Source: an uncultured Gemmatimonadota bacterium (lineage in GTDB: Bacteria > Gemmatimonadota > Gemmatimonadetes > Gemmatimonadales > Gemmatimonadaceae). From it: 6,373 nucleotides of DNA. Below are positions 1-5,742 of this stretch, piece after piece. The DNA lies in NCBI GenBank assembly GCA_903906325.1, contig CAIVJV010000353.1, forward strand, positions 1-6,373, read 5' to 3'. The first letter of the stretch is position 1. Every line of letters begins with the position of its first letter. The notes beneath the pieces were generated by a model. That model saw nothing but the letters and a program-made list of their open reading frames with translations. It did not search any database and was not told where the DNA came from. A program made the translations under genes and the position numbers.

Positions 1-131
1 CTCGCGAGCACCACCCCCACCAGGGCGAAGGGCAACGCGAACACCGTGTGCGGGAGCTTCACGAAGCTCGCCCACCGGCTCCAGGCCGAGGTCCCCGCGA
101 AGGTCTGGCCCTCGCGCGCGGCGGTGGTCAT
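1..131 (-). CDS. ubiA: UbiA-family polyprenyltransferase (MqnP-like), N-terminal fragment
   Basis: Membrane prenyltransferase that would attach an isoprenoid tail to an aromatic acid; only the first 43 codons are in the window and the rest lies beyond the left edge. Reading leftward from the ATG at 131-129, the product has about 20 polar residues (MTTAAREGQTF...), then WSRWASFVKLPHTVFALPFA, then LVGVVLA. The K-x-PHTVFALPFAL block entering the first membrane helix is typical of the bacterial UbiA subgroup that includes MqnP of the futalosine menaquinone pathway. The aspartate-rich catalytic motifs lie outside the window, so activity cannot be checked. The start codon overlaps the TGA of the UbiD-family gene (ATGA, 131-128), which suggests translational coupling; a GGGGA sits 10 bases upstream. 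Substrate (1,4-dihydroxy-6-naphthoate versus 4-hydroxybenzoate) is inferred from context only. Confidence 0.82.
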   Translation of the reverse strand, partial: MTTAAREGQTFAGTSAWSRWASFVKLPHTVFALPFALVGVVLA

Positions 132-1615
132 GCGCGCTCGATCCCCAGCTGCGACCAGATGGCATCCACCCGCGCCTTGGTGTCGGGATCCATCTCGATC
201 ACCGTCGGCCAATCACGGGTGAACCCCTCCTCCGGCCACTTCTTGGTGGCGTCGATCCCCATCTTGGAGCCGTAGGTGAAGGCGCGGCTCGAGTGATCGA
301 GCACGTCCACGGGCCCCATCGTGAAGCGCGTGTCGCGCTCGGGATCGATGTTGTTGAGCGCCACCCACCAGGCCTCCTGCGGGTTGCGGACATCGACCCA
401 GTCATCGACCACGACGAGCACCTTGGCGAGCGACATGAGTCCCGCCCCCCAGAGCGCGTTCATCACCTTCCACGCCTGACCCGGGTAGTGCTTCTTGATG
501 CTGACGAAGACGAGGTTGTGGAACACCCCTTCCGCCGGCATGTGATAATCGACGATCTCCGGCGTCGTGAGCTTGAGCAGCGGGAGGAAGATCCGCTCCG
601 TCGCATGCCCGAGGTAGAAATCCTCCATCGGCGGGCGCCCGACGATCGTGGCGCAGTAGACCGCGTTCCGACGCATCGTCACGGCGGTCACATGCACCCG
701 CGGATACAGATCCGCCTCGGAGTAGTACCCGGTGTGATCGCCGAAGGGCCCCTCCACCACGAGCGCCTCGGCGGGATCGATGTAGCCTTCGATCACGATC
801 TCCGCATCGGCCGGCACCTCGAGGTCGCAGGTGACCGCCTTGCAGAGCTTCACTGGACTCCGGCGAAGGAAGCCGGCGAAGATGAACTCATCCACGTTCG
901 GCGGGAGGGGGGCGCTCGCGGAATACATCGACGCCGGATCGGCCCCGACCACGATGCAGACCGGCATCTTCTCGCCGCGCCCCGCCATCTCACGCCAATG
1001 GGCCGCGCCCGTCTTGTGGCGCTGCCAGTGCATCGCCACATGGCGCTTGCCCATCTGCTGCACGCGGTACATCCCCACGTTCCGGATCCCACGCTGCGGG
1101 TCCTTCGAGACCACGGCCGTCATCGTGATGAAGGGACCGCCATCCTCCGGCCAGGTGGTGAGCACCGGAATCTTGTCGAGATCGATCTCCTCTCCCTGCC
1201 AGACGACCTCCTGACAGGCCGGCGTCCCCGACGCCATGCGCGGCGGGAACTTGGCGACCTCGAGCAGGCGCGGGAGGAGCTGCAGCTTGCCCAGGAATCC
1301 CTCGGGCACCTTGAGGTCGAGGAGCTTGGTGATCCGGTCCCCATGGTCATCCAACCGGTCGACGCCGAGCGCCATCGCCATGCGCGACATCGAGCCGAAG
1401 AGGTTGATCGCCACGGGATACGCGGAGATCGTCCCGTCGCGGAGCACCGGCTTCTCGAAGAGGAGCGCCGGGCCACCCCCGGGCATCTTCATGACGCGAT
1501 CGGCGATCTCGCACATCTCGAGATGCACCTTCACCGGGTGGGTGATGCGCCGGAGCTCGCCCGCCCGCTCGATGGCGGCGATGAACTCGGACAGGGTATC
1601 CAACGGCTGGGTCAT
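128..1615 (-). CDS. ubiD: UbiD-family prenylated-FMN decarboxylase (MqnL-like)
   Basis: Cytoplasmic decarboxylase of the UbiD family, 495 residues, close to the usual length of about 490-500. It would remove the ring carboxylate from the prenylated quinone precursor, using prenylated FMN supplied by a UbiX/MqnM partner not seen here. Visible family blocks are RNVGMYRVQ (178-186), which lies in the cofactor/metal-binding region, VIEGYID (274-280), EGPFGDHTGYYSE (288-300) with the conserved Glu and Asp of the active site, GRPPMED (326-332), KKHYPGQAWKVM (374-385) and the C-terminal SKMGIDATKKWPEE (450-463). These closely resemble the E. coli UbiD pattern as remembered. I chose ATG 1615-1613 over a start 16 codons upstream because it forms an ATGA overlap with the menG stop, has GGGGA 4 bases upstream, and begins the family-typical N-terminus. 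With UbiA and UbiE beside it in a probable menaquinone producer, a role as MqnL in the futalosine route is the best reading; a ubiquinone role is the alternative. Confidence 0.93.
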   Translation of the reverse strand: MTQPLDTLSEFIAAIERAGELRRITHPVKVHLEMCEIADRVMKMPGGGPALLFEKPVLRDGTISAYPVAINLFGSMSRMAMALGVDRLDDHGDRITKLLDLKVPEGFLGKLQLLPRLLEVAKFPPRMASGTPACQEVVWQGEEIDLDKIPVLTTWPEDGGPFITMTAVVSKDPQRGIRNVGMYRVQQMGKRHVAMHWQRHKTGAAHWREMAGRGEKMPVCIVVGADPASMYSASAPLPPNVDEFIFAGFLRRSPVKLCKAVTCDLEVPADAEIVIEGYIDPAEALVVEGPFGDHTGYYSEADLYPRVHVTAVTMRRNAVYCATIVGRPPMEDFYLGHATERIFLPLLKLTTPEIVDYHMPAEGVFHNLVFVSIKKHYPGQAWKVMNALWGAGLMSLAKVLVVVDDWVDVRNPQEAWWVALNNIDPERDTRFTMGPVDVLDHSSRAFTYGSKMGIDATKKWPEEGFTRDWPTVIEMDPDTKARVDAIWSQLGIERA

Positions 1616-2379
1616 GCGGTCCCCACATGGATCGCCGCGATCCCGAAGGTCACCGTCTCCCACCGCACGTCGCGGAAGCCCGCCACGGTCATGGCGCGGG
1701 CGAGCACGGCGGTCTCTGGGAAGTTGGCGACGGAACGCGGCAGGTAGGTGTAGGCGGTGCGATGCCCACTCACCAGCCGACCGATGCGTGGGAGCACGTG
1801 ATGGAAGTAGAAGTGATAGGCCGACCGGATGAAGGGGAGCGTCGGCGTCGAGAACTCGAGGATGACGAAGCGCGCGCCGGGCTTGAGCACGCGGCGCACC
1901 TCACGGAGCCCCGCATCGAGGTCCGCGACGTTGCGGATCCCGAAGGCGACGATCGCGCCGTCGAAGGCGGCATCGCGCACCGGCAGGGCGAGCGCGTCGG
2001 CCACCGCGGGGGCGAGCACCGCGGGCGAGGCCTTCCCGACCCCGGCGCGGAGCATCGGCTCGGCGAAATCCGCGGCGAGGATCCGCCCCGCGAAGCCGCG
2101 CGTCGTGCTCAATTGCGTCCCGACGTCGAGCGTCCCCGCACAGAGATCGAGGTACGTGCCCGACGGGGCGCGATCCCAGCCGAGGCGGCGGAGCGCGACC
2201 GTGCGCCACCGGCGATCGATCCCCAGGGAGAGCAAACGATTCAGCAGGTCGTAGCTCGGCGCGATCTCGGAGAACATCCGCCGCACGTAGACGCGCTTCC
2301 CCTCGGCCGTCGCGTTGGCGGCCGCGGCTTCCGCTTCGGCTACGGCGTCGTGGCGCTCGAGCTGGATGGTCCCGGACAT
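1612..2379 (-). CDS. ubiE/menG: Demethylmenaquinone methyltransferase (MenG/UbiE family)
   Basis: SAM-dependent C-methyltransferase for the last step of menaquinone (or an analogous step of ubiquinone) synthesis; 255 residues, the normal family length. An Ala/Glu-rich N-terminal tail of about 27 residues is followed by the UbiE signature VRRMFSEIAPSYDLLNRLLS (32-51), SAM motif I at YLDLCAGTLDVG (76-87), the acidic ribose-binding strand AADFAEPML (102-110), AFGIRNV (145-151), LKPGARFVILEFSTP (165-179), YTYLPRSVANF (210-220) and the C-terminal TFGIAAIHVG (244-253). Motif I reads AGTLD where most family members have CGTGD. It is the first gene of the leftward run and its TGA overlaps the start of the UbiD-family gene by 4 bases. 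Its ATG (2379-2377) has no strong Shine-Dalgarno sequence; the nearest candidate is AGGTGG about 12-14 bases upstream. No good alternative start exists before the conserved block. Confidence 0.93.
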   Translation of the reverse strand: MSGTIQLERHDAVAEAEAAAANATAEGKRVYVRRMFSEIAPSYDLLNRLLSLGIDRRWRTVALRRLGWDRAPSGTYLDLCAGTLDVGTQLSTTRGFAGRILAADFAEPMLRAGVGKASPAVLAPAVADALALPVRDAAFDGAIVAFGIRNVADLDAGLREVRRVLKPGARFVILEFSTPTLPFIRSAYHFYFHHVLPRIGRLVSGHRTAYTYLPRSVANFPETAVLARAMTVAGFRDVRWETVTFGIAAIHVGTA

Positions 2380-2477
2380 CGGTGAAAGTTCGCCACCTGC
2401 GCCCGAGGGCGAAACCCGGGCGCGCTCCGTATCGTACGAGCATCGTCCCCCGCGGGTCCCTCCCCTCGCCCCTCCCG
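2380..2477. promoter_or_regulatory. Divergent intergenic region between menG and the ECF sigma gene
   Basis: These 98 bases separate two divergent operons and should carry both promoters. Leftward, TACGAT (2436-2431 on the minus strand) matches a TATAAT-type -10 box at four of six positions, about 50 bases from the menG ATG. Rightward, TATCGT (2430-2435) also matches at four of six. The two overlap around the 8-base palindrome TCGTACGA (2432-2439). A short hairpin GCCCG(2401-2405)/CGGGC(2417-2421) lies in the menG leader. I found no convincing -35 box on either strand. The region is defined by exclusion and the boxes are weak, so this is a location call rather than a promoter prediction. If the sigma gene begins further upstream the region shrinks. 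Confidence 0.35.
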
Positions 2478-3071
2478 GTGCACGCCGACCTCTCCGCGCT
2501 CGCCGACGTCGAACTCGTACGCCTCGCCCTCGCCGGGCAGGAGGCGGGCGCGCGGCAGCTCATCGCGCGCTATGAGCGGCCCGTCTTCGCGCTGGTGCTC
2601 CGGATGGTGGGCGACCGGGAGGTGGCCGAGGAGCTCGCGCAGGACACCTTCGTCCGGGCGCTCAATCGCCTCGACACCTATCGGACCGAGCGCAAGTTCT
2701 CGAGTTGGCTCTTCCGGATCGCGAACAACGCCGCGATCGACCATCTCCGGCGCCGGGCGCCGGAGACGGTCTCCCTCGATGGCGACCGCGGGGCGGTGAC
2801 CCTCGAGGCCGCCGCCGAGGGGGCGATCCAAGTGGCCGAAAGTGGCCCCTCCCCGCTCGAGCGGTTGGAGGCGAGCGAACTCGGGGCCGCGATCGCGGCG
2901 GCGATCGCCCAGCTCCGGCCGGCGTATCGGGCCTGCGTCCAACTCCGCTTCATCGAAGACCAGTCCTACGAGGAGATCGCCGTGGCCCTCGACCTCCCGA
3001 TCGGGACGGTGAAGACCCATCTGCACCGCGCGAAGCTCGAGCTCCACGAGCGCCTCCGGGGGCTCGCTTGA
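2478..3071 (+). CDS. ECF (sigma-70 family group 4) RNA polymerase sigma factor
   Basis: Alternative sigma factor of 197 residues that would direct RNA polymerase to a small regulon, probably including its own operon. Region 2 spans about residues 31-93 and includes YERPVFALVLRMVGDREVAE, ELAQDTFVRALNRLDTY and FSSWLFRIANNAAIDHLRRR (74-93), the -10 recognition helices. A linker rich in Ala/Gly/Glu (94-130) leads to region 4 (131-195), with LRPAYRACVQLRFIEDQSYE and the helix-turn-helix EIAVALDLPIGTVKTHLHRA (166-185) for -35 recognition. I favour GTG 2478 because it starts just before the family-typical DVELVRLALAG and leaves a promoter gap. An in-frame GTG at 2382 would add 32 basic, proline-rich residues and start 3 bases from the divergent menG ATG. 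Neither start has a clear Shine-Dalgarno sequence. A probable anti-sigma gene follows 39 bases downstream. Confidence 0.92.
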   Translation: MHADLSALADVELVRLALAGQEAGARQLIARYERPVFALVLRMVGDREVAEELAQDTFVRALNRLDTYRTERKFSSWLFRIANNAAIDHLRRRAPETVSLDGDRGAVTLEAAAEGAIQVAESGPSPLERLEASELGAAIAAAIAQLRPAYRACVQLRFIEDQSYEEIAVALDLPIGTVKTHLHRAKLELHERLRGLA

Positions 3072-3099
3072 AACCCCATGCCCTTTCCATCCGTACGCC

Positions 3100-3104
3100 G
3101 AGGT
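3100..3104 (+). promoter_or_regulatory. Ribosome binding site (GAGGT) fixing the anti-sigma start
   Basis: GAGGT lies 6 bases before ATG 3111, the best Shine-Dalgarno match in the window. It supports 3111 over the in-frame ATG at 3078, which has no purine-rich element before it and would place the start 6 bases after the sigma gene's stop. Confidence 0.6.
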
Positions 3105-3110
3105 AGCCCC

Positions 3111-3569
3111 ATGCGCCCTGACCATCCCCTCACTGACCCGGAGCTCGACGCGCTGCTCCGCGCCCTCCCCCGCGAGGCCCCGACGACGGGGTTCGCCGAC
3201 CGGGTGATGGCGCAGGTGCGGCTCCCCGTCGCCGTGCCGTCGCGAGCCGGGATCCCCTGGCGTGCGGTGGTCGGCATCCTGACCCTCGACCTCGCCGTCG
3301 CCACCGTGCTCCTCGCGTGGTTCGGGGACGACCTCCTCCGCGGGTTGGTGAGCGGGGTGCACGGGCTCGCCAAGGCGATGGTCGGACTCTCGACCCTCGA
3401 TCTCGCGACGCTGCAGGCCAGCCTCCTCGAGCACCTGCTCGGGGCGGGTGCCTGGCTCCCCTCCCTTGCGGGCCTTTCGACCGTCCTGCTCCTCGGTGCC
3501 ACCGGCGCCCTCCTCACCATCGCCACCCTCGGCCGCCTCACCCGGGGCGTCGCGCTCCCTTCTCGGTGA
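3111..3569 (+). CDS. Small two-helix membrane protein, probable anti-sigma factor
   Basis: A 152-residue protein with a cytoplasmic N-terminus of about 48 residues (LTDPELDALLRALPREAP, then TTGFADRVMAQVRLP at 26-39), a first membrane helix at about 51-71 (RAVVGILTLDLAVATVLLAW), an amphipathic stretch at 72-112, and a second helix at about 116-139. The short N-terminal helices ending in a GFADRVMAQV-like block before a membrane span are the layout of many ECF-linked anti-sigma factors. Position directly after the sigma gene, on the same strand, is the main argument. There is no HxxxCxxC zinc motif; the protein has no cysteine at all, so it would not be a redox-sensing ZAS type. Function is inferred from context and topology, not from a recognised domain. 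Confidence 0.72.
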   Translation: MRPDHPLTDPELDALLRALPREAPTTGFADRVMAQVRLPVAVPSRAGIPWRAVVGILTLDLAVATVLLAWFGDDLLRGLVSGVHGLAKAMVGLSTLDLATLQASLLEHLLGAGAWLPSLAGLSTVLLLGATGALLTIATLGRLTRGVALPSR

Positions 3570-3576
3570 TCCTCCC

Positions 3577-4596
3577 ATGACGATTCGACGCCTCCTCGCC
3601 CTCCTCGCCCTCGGCAGTCTGTTGTCGCCGACCCCGGGCCTCACGCAGGACACCACCAGTCGCCGGTCCGCCGACTCCAGCCGGAAGGTGATCGACGGCA
3701 ACATCACGATCCGCGTCGGTACGGACCGAGACTCCACGGAGACCGATCGGATCGAATGGGGGAGGAATGGCGTCGCCGCAGGGGACACCGTCCGCGGGGA
3801 CTTCGTGAACTTCTTCGGCGACACCGATATCCGCGGGGTCGTGCTCGGGGATGCCGTCTCGCTCGTGGGGGACCTCACCGTGCATGAGGGCGCCTATGTG
3901 CAGGGCGATGCCGTCTCGGTCGGGGGGCGGGTGCGCGTCACCGGCGGCGAGGTCGGTGGCAACATCGTGACCAGCGGACGTGGGACCTGGCGTGAGGGGG
4001 ACGACGAGGCCGACGACGAGGCCGACGACGCGGACCGCGCCGCCACGCGCGACCGGGACGAACCCCACAGCATCCTCGGGGCGCTCTTCGCCGTCTTCGT
4101 CGCGATGGCGATGCTCGGTGTCACTGGCGTGATCGCCGCGGCGGTGATCCCGCAGCGCCTCGACACCATCGCACGCCGCCTCGAGGCAGGCGTCGGGCGC
4201 GCCTTCGCGGCGGGGCTGATCCTCGAGTTGGGCTTCGTCCCGATCCTCCTGCTGGTGCTCTTCACCCTGATCATCACCGTGCTGGGGATCCTCCTGATCC
4301 CCTTCGCGGTGGTCGCGCTCCCGCTCCTCTACGCGGTGCTCGGGGCACTCGGCTGGTTCGCGACGGCGACCCTCGTGGGCCGCGGGATCTCAGGGGTCCA
4401 GGGGGCCGATCGCGGCGCGATGATGCGGAGCGTCGTCGTCGGGACGGTGGTCCTCCTCCTTCCCTTCGCCCTCGCGGCGCTCCTCCCGAGCTGGGGGGGT
4501 GGCCTCATCGCGTTGGCCGGCGGCGTGGTCTGGGTGGCGACGACGGCGGGGTTCGGGGCGGCGGTGCTCTCGCGCGGGGGACGTCGCGAGGGCTGA
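3577..4596 (+). CDS. Secreted bactofilin-like (polymer-forming) domain fused to membrane helices
   Basis: A 339-residue protein with four parts. Residues 1-24 form a signal peptide (two Arg, hydrophobic core, cleavage probably after LTQ). Residues 25-67 are a polar linker. Residues 68-134 are a Gly/Val/Asp-rich beta-helix with repeated G-D-x-V units (GDTVRGDFVNFFGDTDIRG, VVLGDAVSLVGDLTV, YVQGDAVSVGGRVRV, GEVGGNIVTSG), resembling bactofilin/polymer-forming (CcmA, DUF583) domains. After a very acidic linker with a DDEA repeat (142-153) come about five hydrophobic segments (166-191, 211-236, 237-266, 286-304, 308-331) and a basic tail SRGGRREG. The beta-helix would thus sit outside the cytoplasmic membrane. 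The start ATG 3577 is 7 bases after GGTGA, which overlaps the anti-sigma stop; an in-frame ATG at 3448 would bury the signal peptide. It is probably the target or effector of the sigma/anti-sigma pair. Exact function is unknown. Confidence 0.85.
   Translation: MTIRRLLALLALGSLLSPTPGLTQDTTSRRSADSSRKVIDGNITIRVGTDRDSTETDRIEWGRNGVAAGDTVRGDFVNFFGDTDIRGVVLGDAVSLVGDLTVHEGAYVQGDAVSVGGRVRVTGGEVGGNIVTSGRGTWREGDDEADDEADDADRAATRDRDEPHSILGALFAVFVAMAMLGVTGVIAAAVIPQRLDTIARRLEAGVGRAFAAGLILELGFVPILLLVLFTLIITVLGILLIPFAVVALPLLYAVLGALGWFATATLVGRGISGVQGADRGAMMRSVVVGTVVLLLPFALAALLPSWGGGLIALAGGVVWVATTAGFGAAVLSRGGRREG
3850..3922 (+). repeat. Internal direct repeat encoding GDAVS beta-helix turns
   Basis: The 16 bases at 3850-3865 (GATGCCGTCTCGCTCG) recur at 3907-3922 with one mismatch. 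The offset is 57 bases, that is 19 codons, and both copies encode DAVS within successive strands of the beta-helix domain. It reflects repeat-unit duplication in the protein rather than a mobile or regulatory repeat. Confidence 0.6.
4000..4035 (+). repeat. Acidic tandem repeat, three 12-base units
   Basis: Two identical units GACGACGAGGCC (4000-4011, 4012-4023) are followed by a diverged third, GACGACGCGGAC (4024-4035). They encode DDEA-DDEA-DDAD, a negatively charged linker between the beta-helix and the first membrane helix after it. The identical units suggest slippage and possible length variation between strains. Confidence 0.75.
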
Positions 4597-4609
4597 GCCC
4601 ACCCGACGA

Positions 4610-5731
4610 TCAGCGGGCGCCGGGTCGGAGCCCCAGCTGCTGGGTGATCGCCCCACTGACCGCGGTGAGCTTCTGCGCCGCGTGGCTCTGCGGTTGCGAG
4701 GCGACGATCGGCGCCCCGCTGTCCGCCCCCTCGAGCACCGGCGGATAGAGCGGGATCTGCCCGAGGAGCGGGACCTGGAGCTCCTTGGCGAGTCGCTCGC
4801 CGCCACCTGAGCCGAAGATCGCCATCGGCTTCCCCGTCTCCGGCGACTCGAAGTACGACATGTTCTCGACGATCCCGAGCACGGGGACGCCGACGCGCCG
4901 GAACATCATCGCCCCACGGAGCGCATCACCCACCGCGACCTCCTGCGGGGTGGTGACGATCACCGCGCCCGCGACGCTCGTGGCTTGCACGAGGGAGAGC
5001 TGCGCGTCACCGGTACCGGGCGGCATGTCGACCAGGAGCAGGTCGAGCTCGCCCCATGCGACATCGCGCAGGAACTGCGTGATGATCTTCATGACGATCG
5101 GGCCACGCCAGATGGCGGGTTGATCCCGCTCGATCAAGAAGCCGAGGGAGATGACCTTCACGCCGTGCGCCTCGAGGGGCTGGATCTTCTCGTCCTTCAC
5201 CGGCGGGGCCTCGTCGACCCCCATCATCCGCGGGATGTTGGGGCCATAGATGTCGGCGTCCATGATCCCGACGCGGTACCCCGCCTTGGCGAGGGCGATG
5301 GCGAGGTTGGTGCAGACCGTCGACTTCCCCACGCCGCCCTTCCCTGACGAGACGGCGATGATGCGGCCGAGGTTCGGATAGGCGACAGGGGTCGGCGCGG
5401 CCGGGGCCTTGGGGGCGGCGGCCGGCTGCTCGGCGATCGGGAGCGCCCGCCCCGCGCGGCCACTCGGCGCGCTCGAGAATCCGCCCTGCGCGGCATCCTT
5501 CACATCGACGCGCACCTCGGTCACCCCCTCGACGCGCTCGAGCGCCTGGCGGACCTGCCGCGCGAGGGTGGGATCGTCCTGCGCCTCCAGCAAGAGGGTC
5601 ACACGCACCTTCCCCTCGCGGGTGGCGGCGATGTCGCGGACCTGTTGGGTCTGGTAGAGGGAGGCCCCGGTGCGGGGGTTGGCGATCGGGGCGAGGGCCT
5701 CGGCGAGGCGGGCTTGGAGGGTCTCGGTCAT
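4610..5731 (-). CDS. mrp: Mrp/ApbC-family P-loop ATPase with N-terminal MIP18-like domain, Fe-S cysteines missing
   Basis: A 373-residue member of the Mrp/NBP35 family, whose usual role is ATP-dependent carriage of Fe-S clusters to apoproteins in the cytoplasm. Residues 1-80 form a MIP18 (DUF59)-like domain, 81-118 a Pro/Ala linker, and 122-373 the deviant Walker ATPase: SSGKGGVGKST (128-138), DADIYGPNIPRMMG (158-171), IWRGPIVMKIITQFL (207-221), LLVDMPPGTGD (232-242), TTPQEVAVGDA (260-270), ENMSYF (289-294) and FGSGGGERLA (306-315). The whole protein has only one cysteine (140, beside the P-loop). The CxxC normally found after ENMSYF is replaced by ESPETGKPMA, and the MIP18 region has NPRTG where DPE-type sequence is usual and QDDP where a GCP motif is usual. 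ATP-binding residues look intact. Start ATG 5731-5729 lies 11 bases after the upstream pilus-like gene; no strong Shine-Dalgarno sequence is visible. Its end converges on the bactofilin-like gene. Confidence 0.93.
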   Translation of the reverse strand: MTETLQARLAEALAPIANPRTGASLYQTQQVRDIAATREGKVRVTLLLEAQDDPTLARQVRQALERVEGVTEVRVDVKDAAQGGFSSAPSGRAGRALPIAEQPAAAPKAPAAPTPVAYPNLGRIIAVSSGKGGVGKSTVCTNLAIALAKAGYRVGIMDADIYGPNIPRMMGVDEAPPVKDEKIQPLEAHGVKVISLGFLIERDQPAIWRGPIVMKIITQFLRDVAWGELDLLLVDMPPGTGDAQLSLVQATSVAGAVIVTTPQEVAVGDALRGAMMFRRVGVPVLGIVENMSYFESPETGKPMAIFGSGGGERLAKELQVPLLGQIPLYPPVLEGADSGAPIVASQPQSHAAQKLTAVSGAITQQLGLRPGAR

Positions 5732-5742
5732 GGCGGTGAAGG

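Noticed and set aside
1616..1663. Upstream in-frame start for the UbiD-family gene
   Set aside because: It would overlap menG by about 50 bases and add 16 residues unlike the family; the ATGA overlap start at 1615 fits better.
293..1747. Long open frame (484 codons) on the plus strand opposite the UbiD-family gene
   Set aside because: It is the antisense shadow of a conserved high-GC gene; the translation is rich in His, Arg and Glu with no recognisable domain.
2382..2477. Upstream GTG start for the sigma factor
   Set aside because: The extra 32 residues are basic and proline-rich, not family-like, and the start would leave no promoter space. Not fully excluded.
3448..3576. Upstream ATG for the bactofilin-like gene, inside the anti-sigma gene
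   Set aside because: It would put 43 residues before an evident signal peptide; ATG 3577 has GGTGA at a good distance.
2340..3878. Long open frame (512 codons) on the minus strand across the sigma and anti-sigma genes
   Set aside because: It lies opposite a clear ECF sigma factor and its neighbours; the product is Arg/Glu/Gly/Pro-rich low-complexity sequence typical of GC-driven antisense frames.
4590..4600. GGGC-TGA-GCCC hairpin at the end of the bactofilin-like gene as a terminator
   Set aside because: The stem is only 4 base pairs with a 3-base loop and no T-run follows; common by chance at this GC.
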